DNA from: Proteobacteria bacterium UBA1858
GTDB taxonomy: Bacteria > Pseudomonadota > Gammaproteobacteria > UBA4575
DNA: 5,782 nt
Assembly (NCBI GenBank): GCA_002338385.1
Contig: DDIE01000041.1
Span: forward strand, 3,390-9,171
Direction: 5' to 3'
The position numbers were made by a program, and so were the translations under genes. Below, piece by piece: positions 1 through 5,782 of the stretch. Position 1 is the first letter of the stretch. Every line of letters starts with the position of its first letter. A model generated the notes under the pieces. It was not told the DNA's origin and searched no databases. It saw only the letters and a program-made list of their open reading frames with translations.

Positions 1-56
1 AGAAGCGAGCCGTTGTAGAGTAACACTTTATAACTAAAGTTTATGCCATATGCAGC
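1..56 (-). other. Region downstream of ftsH; start of next gene not resolved
   Basis: These 56 bases follow the ftsH TAA and run off the window. An inverted repeat at 25-40 (ACTTTA-TAAC-TAAAGT) could form a weak A/U stem, but no U-tract follows, so it is not a convincing terminator. A GTG at 26-24 opens a frame (V-L-L-Y-N-G-S-L) to the edge, which could be the start of folP (dihydropteroate synthase), the usual gene after ftsH in gammaproteobacteria. No good Shine-Dalgarno precedes it and eight residues cannot identify a protein. Confidence 0.25.
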
Positions 57-1979
57 TTAATGCAGGCTTGCAGGGCCACCGATCGGTCCAGTGCTGTCGT
101 CTGAACTGACATTTTTCTTGGATCCTTTGTCACCCGGCTCGTCGTCTCCCCAATCTTTAGGAGGACGTGGAGTTTTACCTTCCATGATGTCATCAATTTG
201 GTCTGTATCGATGGTTTCATACAGGACTAGCGCTTTTGCCATCTCATGCAGGATGTCTAAATTCTCAGTCAGGATGGTATTGGCACGTTGGTAGTTACTA
301 TCGATGATTTTTCTGACTTCCTCATCGATGGAGTGTGCTGTTTCGTCCGAGACAGTTTTTGTTTGCGTGACCGAACGACCGAGAAATACTTCGCCATCTT
401 CCTCATTGTAAGCTAGTGGGCCCATCTTTTCCGACAGCCCCCACTTAGTCACCATGTTACGCGCAAGTTCAGTGGCACGCTCGATATCATTTGAGGCCCC
501 GGTTGTCACTGCATCAATACCGAAAATAATCTCTTCCGCTAGACGCCCACCAAACAGACTTGAAATCTGGCTTTCCAGACGCTGTTTGCTGTGGCTGTAA
601 CGGTCTTCCTCGGGTAGGAACATAGTGACACCTAGCGCGCGCCCACGAGGAATAATTGAGACTTTATAGACTGGGTCATGTTCAGGAACCAAGCGACCAA
701 CAATGGCGTGACCGGCCTCATGGTAGGCGGTGAGTTTTTTCTCATCATCGCCCATCACCATTGACCTGCGCTCAGCGCCCATGATGATTTTATCTTTCGC
801 TCGTTCCAGCTCATTCATCTCGACATTACGCTTGTTAGCACGGGCGGCAAACAGTGCTGCTTCGTTCACTAAGTTAGCTAGATCCGCACCCGAGAAGCCT
901 GGGGTGCCACGCGCGATTACATCTGCGCGCACATCACTGCCCAGCGGCACTTTGCGCAGGTGCACTTTCAAAATCTGTTCGCGACCACGCAAATCAGGCA
1001 ATGGTACGGTGACTTGTCGATCGAAACGACCGGGTCGTAATAATGCCGGATCGAGTACGTCGGGACGGTTAGTTGCAGCAATGACAATGACACCTTCATT
1101 ACCATCAAAGCCGTCCATTTCCACCAACAATTGGTTAAGTGTTTGTTCACGTTCGTCGTTTCCACCGCCTAAGCCTGCACCACGATGGCGACCGACAGCG
1201 TCAATCTCATCAATAAAGATAATGCATGGTGAATGTTTCTTAGCTTGGGCGAACATGTCGCGCACTCGCGAAGCACCTACACCGACAAACATTTCTACGA
1301 AATCCGAACCAGAGATGGTAAAGAATGGCACCTTGGCTTCACCGGCAATGGCTTTCGCAAGCAGGGTTTTACCTGTACCTGGGGAACCGCACATGAGGAC
1401 ACCTCGTGGGATCTTACCGCCCAGCTTTTGGAACTTGCTTGGGTCACGTAAGAACTCGACTAACTCAGACACCTCGTCTTTGGCCTCTTCTACCCCGGCC
1501 ACGTCAGCGAAGGTAACTTTAATCTGATCTTCACCCATCAAGCGTGCTTTGCTCTTGCCGAAGGACATAGCGCCACCACGGCCACCGCCGCCGCCTTGCA
1601 TCTGACGCATCAGGAATATCCATAATCCGATCAGTAGTAACATTGGGAACCAGCTGATAAAAATATCCACTAATAATGATCGCTTTTGCGACGGACTGGT
1701 TTTGATCTCAACATTGTAGTTGAGTAGCTCATCGACTAGTTTGTTATCGCCGGGGCTGAATGTGGTGAATTCTTCACCGGAAAACTTGTGCCCAACGATC
1801 GTCCTGTTATCAGAGTCTATGTTGACATCTTTAATTTGACCTGACCGTACATCCGCAATGAATTGCGAATACGAGATTTGCGGAGTCTGATTAGTGTTGC
1901 TACTGAAGTTGTCGAATACGGACATCAGTACAACCACGATTACCGCCCATAAAATTAAGTTTTTCACCATGTCATTCAT
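57..1979 (-). CDS. ftsH: ATP-dependent zinc metalloprotease FtsH
   Basis: FtsH is the inner-membrane hexameric AAA+ protease that degrades misfolded membrane proteins and regulatory substrates (sigma-32 and LpxC in E. coli). It has 640 residues (E. coli 644-647). TM1 is about 5-22, the periplasmic domain about 24-100, and TM2 about 102-124. A glycine-rich linker (129-136) leads to the AAA module: Walker A GSPGTGKT (198-205), pore loop FVG (231-233), Walker B FIDEID (255-260), and second region of homology about 301-321 with arginine fingers R315 and R318. The protease domain has HEAGH (420-424), with zinc ligands H420 and H424, catalytic E421 and third ligand D498. A leucine-rich helix (about 568-590) precedes a charged, probably disordered tail (about 600-640). 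The ATG at 1979 has AAGGG 6 nt upstream, and MNDM is the family N-terminus; M4 is a less likely start. It lies 48 bp after rlmE. The Walker A serine in place of the common proline is a mild variant. Confidence 0.98.
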   Translation of the reverse strand: MNDMVKNLILWAVIVVVLMSVFDNFSSNTNQTPQISYSQFIADVRSGQIKDVNIDSDNRTIVGHKFSGEEFTTFSPGDNKLVDELLNYNVEIKTSPSQKRSLLVDIFISWFPMLLLIGLWIFLMRQMQGGGGGRGGAMSFGKSKARLMGEDQIKVTFADVAGVEEAKDEVSELVEFLRDPSKFQKLGGKIPRGVLMCGSPGTGKTLLAKAIAGEAKVPFFTISGSDFVEMFVGVGASRVRDMFAQAKKHSPCIIFIDEIDAVGRHRGAGLGGGNDEREQTLNQLLVEMDGFDGNEGVIVIAATNRPDVLDPALLRPGRFDRQVTVPLPDLRGREQILKVHLRKVPLGSDVRADVIARGTPGFSGADLANLVNEAALFAARANKRNVEMNELERAKDKIIMGAERRSMVMGDDEKKLTAYHEAGHAIVGRLVPEHDPVYKVSIIPRGRALGVTMFLPEEDRYSHSKQRLESQISSLFGGRLAEEIIFGIDAVTTGASNDIERATELARNMVTKWGLSEKMGPLAYNEEDGEVFLGRSVTQTKTVSDETAHSIDEEVRKIIDSNYQRANTILTENLDILHEMAKALVLYETIDTDQIDDIMEGKTPRPPKDWGDDEPGDKGSKKNVSSDDSTGPIGGPASLH

Positions 1980-1994
1980 ATATAACCCTTATAT
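1980..1994 (-). promoter_or_regulatory. A/U stem-loop presenting the ftsH Shine-Dalgarno
   Basis: On the coding strand ATATAA-GGG-TTATAT is a perfect 6-bp inverted repeat with a 3-nt loop, ending at the base before the ftsH ATG. The Shine-Dalgarno AAGGG (1990-1986) occupies the end of the 5' arm and the loop. An all-A/U stem with a triloop would be weak and temperature-sensitive, so it might tune ftsH translation. This is inference from pairing alone; the AT-rich sequence could also simply keep the start region unstructured. Confidence 0.4.
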
Positions 1995-1996
1995 TT

Positions 1997-2009
1997 TGTA
2001 CAGTGTACA
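1997..2009. promoter_or_regulatory. 13-bp perfect palindrome in the rlmE-ftsH gap
   Basis: TGTACA-G-TGTACA is both a direct repeat of the self-complementary hexamer TGTACA and a perfect 13-bp palindrome about one central base. It lies 18 nt after the rlmE stop codon and 17 nt before the ftsH ATG. It could be an operator for a dimeric repressor or, in RNA, a stem UGUAC-ACU-GUACA. I do not recognise it as the site of a specific regulator. Function is inferred from symmetry and position only. Confidence 0.4.
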
Positions 2010-2027
2010 TACGTGAAACTACCCTCA

Positions 2028-2651
2028 CTATAACCCAAATCCCCTTGCTACCGCGTACATCTCTTTGCTCTCTTTGCGCGATGCCTTAGGCTTGAACGTG
2101 TTGACTTGCGCGAAACATGACCTCAAATCTTCAATGTACTCAGGATATCCTGATCCCTGAAACAGTTTGACAGCAAAACTGCCACCAGAAGTGAGATGTT
2201 GCTTGGCAAAGTCCAAGGCTAGTTCTGCCAAATACATTGATTTTGGCTGATCAACTGCCTTATTACCTGATATATTGGGGGCCATATCGGATAATACAAG
2301 GTCTGGCTGACTGTCTGACACTACAGTAACCAACTGTTCGAGAGTATCCAACTCTGTGAAGTCCCCTTGTAGTAGACAAACCCCGCTAATGGGCTCCATT
2401 GCCAGCACATCCAGGGCCACCACTTTAGTCCTTGGTTGAGCCGTATTGTTGACAACATACTGTGTCCAAGCGCCTGGCGCTGCCCCAAGATCAACCACAC
2501 AATGCCTAGACTCTAGGATATTGTATTTGTGCTGTATTTCCTCTAGCTTGAAGACCGCACGCGAGCGATATCTCAACGACTTGGCTTTGGCTACATAGGG
2601 ATCATTACTCTGACGAGCGAGCCATCTCGAACTACTCTTACTCCGCGCCAT
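2028..2651 (-). CDS. rlmE: 23S rRNA (uridine-2552-2'-O)-methyltransferase RlmE (FtsJ/RrmJ)
   Basis: RlmE transfers a methyl group from S-adenosylmethionine to the 2'-O of U2552 in the A-loop of 23S rRNA, a late step of 50S assembly. The protein has 207 residues (E. coli 209) and a single Rossmann-fold methyltransferase domain. The basic N-terminus with SSSRWL (6-11) is typical. SAM motif I is DLGAAPG (54-60) followed by W62. The catalytic K-D-K-E set of the family is complete: K35 (RAVFKLEEIQ), D122 (SDMAPN), K162 (VKLFQG) and E197 (SKEMYAVA). The ATG at 2651 is preceded by only a weak GAG-type Shine-Dalgarno at 6 nt, but the N-terminus matches the family. It lies 27 bp after greA and 48 bp before ftsH on the same strand. 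In E. coli the rlmE-ftsH pair is heat-inducible; I found no convincing sigma-32 promoter here. The product acts in the cytoplasm on the 50S particle. Confidence 0.97.
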   Translation of the reverse strand: MARSKSSSRWLARQSNDPYVAKAKSLRYRSRAVFKLEEIQHKYNILESRHCVVDLGAAPGAWTQYVVNNTAQPRTKVVALDVLAMEPISGVCLLQGDFTELDTLEQLVTVVSDSQPDLVLSDMAPNISGNKAVDQPKSMYLAELALDFAKQHLTSGGSFAVKLFQGSGYPEYIEDLRSCFAQVNTFKPKASRKESKEMYAVARGFGL

Positions 2652-2656
2652 ACCGC

Positions 2657-2669
2657 ACTCTAGGGGAGT
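2657..2669 (-). promoter_or_regulatory. rlmE translation-initiation region with weak SD in a small stem
   Basis: In the mRNA, GAG at 2660-2658 lies 6 nt upstream of the rlmE ATG and is the only Shine-Dalgarno-like match. It falls in the 3' arm of a 4-bp stem (ACUC-CCCUA-GAGU). The stem is short and may not be stable. Together with the weak SD it suggests modest initiation, perhaps helped by ribosomes finishing greA 27 bp upstream. Confidence 0.35.
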
Positions 2670-2678
2670 TATCCAGAA

Positions 2679-3155
2679 CTAGACATAGCGCACGTCTAAT
2701 ATTTCGAATTCCTTATCGCCACCAGGAGCATTAACCACCGCGATGTCTCCGCTGTGTTTGCCGATCAGCGCGCGTGCAATCGGCGATGCGATGGATATCA
2801 TATTAGCTTTAATGTCGGCCTCATCTTCGCCTACGATTTGATAAGTGATCTGCGCACCGGTGTCTTCGTCTGCTAAATCCACGGTAGCTCCAAATACAAT
2901 CCGGTCTCCAGCATTGAGCTTACTGACATCGATAATCTCAGCATTTGATAATTTGCCTTCGATTTCCTGAATGCGACCCTCAATGAAGCTCTGCTGCTCA
3001 CGCGCAGCATGGTATTCGGCATTCTCTTTGAGATCACCATGCTCGCGCGCAGTGGCAATCGCATCGATAACATTAGGTCTGGCAACTGTTTTCAGTTGTT
3101 TCAGTTCAGTGCGCAGCTTATCTGCGCCACGAGTGGTGAGCGGGACCTTATTCAT
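2679..3155 (-). CDS. greA: Transcription elongation (transcript cleavage) factor GreA
   Basis: GreA binds the secondary channel of RNA polymerase and stimulates cleavage of the backtracked 3' end of the transcript, rescuing arrested complexes and aiding fidelity. At 158 residues it equals the E. coli length. The N-terminal coiled coil (about 1-75) contains the GREAB signature EHGDLKENAEYHAAREQQ (38-55), with the tip acidic residues D41 and E44 that coordinate the catalytic Mg2+ in the polymerase active site. The C-terminal FKBP-like domain (about 80-158) carries SPIARALIGK (124-133) and PGG (144-146). The ATG at 3155 is preceded by TTAGGA with 9 nt between AGGA and the start, and MNKVPLTTRGADKL matches the family N-terminus. 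It follows carB by 38 bp on the same strand with no clear terminator, as in Pseudomonas. An unusual point is that rlmE follows directly, without yhbY between. Confidence 0.98.
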   Translation of the reverse strand: MNKVPLTTRGADKLRTELKQLKTVARPNVIDAIATAREHGDLKENAEYHAAREQQSFIEGRIQEIEGKLSNAEIIDVSKLNAGDRIVFGATVDLADEDTGAQITYQIVGEDEADIKANMISIASPIARALIGKHSGDIAVVNAPGGDKEFEILDVRYV

Positions 3156-3164
3156 ACTGTGTCA

Positions 3165-3168
3165 TCCT
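3165..3168 (-). promoter_or_regulatory. greA ribosome binding site
   Basis: AGGA (within TTAGGA) on the minus strand lies 9 nt before the greA ATG. Two other ATGs in the gap, in GGATGACACAG and GGAATGAATTAG, run into stops within a few codons, so this site supports the start at 3155. Confidence 0.7.
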
Positions 3169-3191
3169 AATTCATTCCTGCCAGACTTTGT

Positions 3192-3206
3192 ACTCAGTGG
3201 CTGAGT
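3192..3206 (-). other. Inverted repeat over the carB stop codon
   Basis: A perfect 6-bp inverted repeat with a 3-nt spacer (ACTCAG-TGG-CTGAGT on the + strand) spans the last codons and the TGA stop of carB. In the carB transcript it would fold as a small stem-loop. The bases after it (ACAAAGUCUGG) are not a U-tract, so it does not look like an intrinsic terminator. It could affect 3' stability or partial polarity into greA, or be chance. Confidence 0.35.
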
Positions 3207-5782
3207 TGGGCATGCAGCTGTTGCAGCGGATAGACATCTTTAGTGCTCTCCATCTCGATTGCTTCCTTCATCGCCCAGGCGCCAGTAATGGTTGTGGTTG
3301 TGCATATTTTTTGTTGTAGCGCCTTGCGCCGAATAGTAAAGGAATCGGCAATGGCTTGTTTGCCCTCTGTGGTATTGATAATGAGGTCTATTTGTTGATC
3401 AATAATCATATCGACAATGTGCGGCCGCCCCTGGCGAACTTTATTCACATGTTGACAGGCAATATTCTGGGCATCGAGATAACTCGCCGTACCATCCGTT
3501 GCCACAATACTAAAACCGAGTTCAATATAGGCCTGCGCTAACTCAGCAGCAGCGGCTTTATCGCCATTACGAACACTGATGAATACGCACCCGCTGGTGG
3601 GAATATCGACCCCGGCAGCTAATTGCGATTTGGCGAAAGCCTCACCAAAAGTCTTACCCACCCCCATAACCTCACCCGTGGATTTCATCTCTGGCCCCAG
3701 TATCGGGTCTACGCCCAAGAACTTAATAAATGGGAAGACTGCTTCCTTGACAGAATAATGCTGCGGGGTAATTTCATGCTTAATGTTCTGCTCAGCTAAG
3801 GATTGACCGACCATACAACGCGCGGCAATTTTTGCCAGAGGCAGACCAATTGTTTTGGACACAAAAGGCACTGTGCGCGATGCACGTGGATTAACTTCTA
3901 GCAGATAGATGTCCTGATCTTTCACGGCAAACTGAATATTCATCAAGCCAACCACATTAAGACCAACCGCCAGTTTGCGCGTCATAGCTCGAATTTGTTC
4001 CTGAATTTCTTCAGCCAGTGTGTGCGGAGGGAGCGCGCATGCTGAGTCGCCCGAGTGGATACCGGCCTGTTCTATGTGCTGCATAATACCGGCAATAAAT
4101 ATCTCTTGGCCGTCACAGATCGCATCAACATCAACTTCTATGGCATCGGCCAAGAAACGATCTAGTAACACAGGTGCATCGTTCGATACCGCTACTGCAG
4201 TATTCATGTAGTGCGTTAAGTCATCATCATTGTAGACAATTTCCATAGCACGACCACCTAACACATAAGAGGGTCGTACCACCAAGGGATAACCAATTTG
4301 GTTGGCCAGAGGCAATGCTTCCTCGGCGCTTTTTGCGGTTGCGTTCGGGGGTTGCAGTAAGCCCAGTCTGTTGACCAATTCCTGGAATCGCTCTCTGTCT
4401 TCAGCCAGATCTATAGAATCGGGTGTAGTACCAATGATAGGTATCCCCGCAGCTTCCAGATCGCGTGCCAGTTTCAAGGGTGTCTGACCACCAAATTGGA
4501 CAATCACACCATCGGGCTGTTCAACCCGGCAAACTTCTAATACGTCTTCCAGCGTCAAAGGATCAAAATAGAGACGATCCGAAGTGTCATAGTCCGTTGA
4601 AACCGTCTCCGGATTACAGTTCACCATAATGGTCTCATAACCATCTTCGCGCATTGCCAACACTGCATGTACGCAGCAATAGTCAAATTCAATCCCCTGA
4701 CCGATTCGATTAGGCCCCCCGCCGAGCACCATGATCTTCTTTTTATCGCCAGCCTGAGCCTCGCATTCAGTTTCATAGCTGGAGTACATATATGCAGTAT
4801 TGGTGGCAAATTCGGCGGCACATGTATCAACACGCTTGTATACCGGATGGATTTTGTTGTGCGCGCGATATTGACGCACATCGTCCTCCGTTGCATTGCT
4901 CAGCATTTGACTGAGACGACGATCTGAAAACCCTTTTTGCTTAAGGCGGTAAAAGTGCTCAGTGGCTAGATCCTGCAAGCCAAGTTCAGCAAGTTCGCCC
5001 TCCAAACTGATGAGCTCATAAATTTGGCAAAGGAACCAGGGATCTATGGCAGTCATGTCAAACAATTTATCAATGCTGTAGCCCGCGCGCATCGCATCCG
5101 CCACGTACCATAGTCGACTTGGCCCCGTCTCTAAAAGACGCTCATCCAACTCATGCTGCCAATCAGATTTAGTCCGATCTAACAGCGGATTGAGACCATC
5201 CATGCCGGTCTCCAGACCGCGCAAGGCTTTTTGGAGGGACTCTTGGAAGGTCCTACCCATTGCCATCACTTCACCAACAGATTTCATCTGAGTGCTGAGC
5301 AAAGCAGGAGCTTGAGGAAATTTTTCAAAGGCGAAGCGCGGTACTTTTGTCACCACGTAATCGATGGAAGGCTCAAACGACGCAGGTGTTTTACCTCCAG
5401 TAATTTCGTTGGCTAGTTCATCCAAGGTGTAACCAATAGCCAGTTTTGCTGCCACTTTGGCAATTGGAAATCCGGTTGCTTTGGAGGCTAGCGCAGATGA
5501 TCTCGATACCCGAGGGTTCATTTCAATGACCACCAGACGACCATCTTTAGGATTGACTGCAAATTGCACATTCGATCCACCTGTATCGACACCGATTTTG
5601 CGTAATACCTCTAATGAAGCATTGCGCATAATTTGATATTCCTTGTCCGTTAATGTCTGGGCAGGCGCTACCGTGATGGAGTCTCCAGTATGCACGCCCA
5701 TCGGATCTAAATTCTCGATAGCGCAAATTATGATGCAATTGTCAGCGTGATCACGCACCACTTCCATTTCAAATTCTTTCCA
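3194..5782 (-). CDS. carB: Carbamoyl-phosphate synthase large subunit (5' end outside window)
   Basis: CarB makes carbamoyl phosphate from bicarbonate, two ATP and ammonia tunnelled from glutamine by CarA, feeding arginine and pyrimidine synthesis in the cytoplasm. The frame is open to the right edge. The visible 862 residues begin WKEFEMEVVRD, which matches about residue 213 of the 1073-residue E. coli protein, so roughly one fifth is missing. Residues below count from the Met at 5767; adding 217 gives E. coli numbering. The end of the first ATP-grasp domain has metal ligands E82 and N84 (EMNPR). An oligomerisation region follows, about 160-335. The second half starts at IMVLGGGPNRIGQG (345-358), has RPSYVLGGRAM (498-508) and ligands E624 and N626 (EVNPR). 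The C-terminal MGS-like allosteric domain (about 720-857) keeps the UMP/IMP contacts S731, K737, T757, T760, K776, N798 and T800. Ornithine-site acids E566, D574 and E675 are present. The stop is TGA. carA is expected upstream but is not visible. Confidence 0.98.
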   Translation of the reverse strand, partial: WKEFEMEVVRDHADNCIIICAIENLDPMGVHTGDSITVAPAQTLTDKEYQIMRNASLEVLRKIGVDTGGSNVQFAVNPKDGRLVVIEMNPRVSRSSALASKATGFPIAKVAAKLAIGYTLDELANEITGGKTPASFEPSIDYVVTKVPRFAFEKFPQAPALLSTQMKSVGEVMAMGRTFQESLQKALRGLETGMDGLNPLLDRTKSDWQHELDERLLETGPSRLWYVADAMRAGYSIDKLFDMTAIDPWFLCQIYELISLEGELAELGLQDLATEHFYRLKQKGFSDRRLSQMLSNATEDDVRQYRAHNKIHPVYKRVDTCAAEFATNTAYMYSSYETECEAQAGDKKKIMVLGGGPNRIGQGIEFDYCCVHAVLAMREDGYETIMVNCNPETVSTDYDTSDRLYFDPLTLEDVLEVCRVEQPDGVIVQFGGQTPLKLARDLEAAGIPIIGTTPDSIDLAEDRERFQELVNRLGLLQPPNATAKSAEEALPLANQIGYPLVVRPSYVLGGRAMEIVYNDDDLTHYMNTAVAVSNDAPVLLDRFLADAIEVDVDAICDGQEIFIAGIMQHIEQAGIHSGDSACALPPHTLAEEIQEQIRAMTRKLAVGLNVVGLMNIQFAVKDQDIYLLEVNPRASRTVPFVSKTIGLPLAKIAARCMVGQSLAEQNIKHEITPQHYSVKEAVFPFIKFLGVDPILGPEMKSTGEVMGVGKTFGEAFAKSQLAAGVDIPTSGCVFISVRNGDKAAAAELAQAYIELGFSIVATDGTASYLDAQNIACQHVNKVRQGRPHIVDMIIDQQIDLIINTTEGKQAIADSFTIRRKALQQKICTTTTITGAWAMKEAIEMESTKDVYPLQQLHAQLSH

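Noticed and set aside
1..26. Partial folP starting at GTG (26-24)
   Set aside because: Position fits the usual gene order, but only eight codons are visible and no Shine-Dalgarno precedes them. It is mentioned in the 1-56 entry rather than called as a gene.
25..40. Inverted repeat after ftsH as a terminator
   Set aside because: The 6-bp A/U stem is weak and no U-tract follows in the transcript.
730..1527. A 265-codon plus-strand open frame opposite ftsH
   Set aside because: It lies wholly antisense to the AAA domain of ftsH. Its Ser/Pro/Arg-rich product has no recognisable domain, which is typical of a shadow frame of a conserved gene.
1981..2000. Sigma-70 promoter with TATAAG as the -10 box for ftsH
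   Set aside because: TATAAG overlaps the ftsH Shine-Dalgarno, so transcription would begin at or after the start codon, and no good -35 box lies at the right distance.
2873..5738. Several 60-90-codon frames inside greA and carB on both strands
   Set aside because: All overlap strongly supported coding sequence in other frames, and none has a recognisable motif or convincing ribosome binding site.
1..5782. Mobile element, CRISPR array, tRNA, rRNA or phage sequence
   Set aside because: The window is almost fully covered by four conserved housekeeping genes; I saw no spaced direct repeats, transposase motifs, terminal inverted repeats or tRNA-like segments.

Overview
The window is a compact, entirely minus-strand block of housekeeping genes. 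Reading in the direction of transcription (high to low coordinates), it holds the 3' four fifths of carB (carbamoyl-phosphate synthase large subunit, running off the right edge), greA (transcript-cleavage factor), rlmE/ftsJ (23S rRNA 2'-O-methyltransferase) and ftsH (membrane AAA+ zinc protease). The last 56 bases hold no recognisable gene, although folP is the usual next gene in related genomes.

The organism is most likely a gammaproteobacterium. The four proteins align almost residue for residue with what I recall of the E. coli and Pseudomonas proteins. FtsH starts MNDMVKNLILW, as in Pseudomonas-type proteins, and the carB-greA-(yhbY)-rlmE-ftsH-folP order is typical of Pseudomonas and related marine lineages. 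Base composition is moderate. I cannot name a genus from sequence alone.

Layout: carB 5782-3194 (partial), 38-bp gap, greA 3155-2679, 27-bp gap, rlmE 2651-2028, 48-bp gap, ftsH 1979-57. All gaps are short and none holds an intrinsic terminator with a U-tract, so read-through from carB to ftsH is plausible. yhbY, which usually lies between greA and rlmE (often divergently), is absent here, so greA and rlmE are direct co-oriented neighbours.

Together the genes cover carbamoyl phosphate supply for arginine and pyrimidines, rescue of stalled RNA polymerase, late 50S subunit maturation, and membrane and regulatory proteolysis. rlmE-ftsH is a known heat-shock pair in E. coli. The most interesting non-coding feature is the rlmE-ftsH gap, which carries two perfect inverted repeats 2 nt apart. 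The second places the ftsH Shine-Dalgarno in the loop of an all-A/U stem abutting the start codon. Apart from this possible cis-regulatory element I see no new biological system; the coding content is ordinary.
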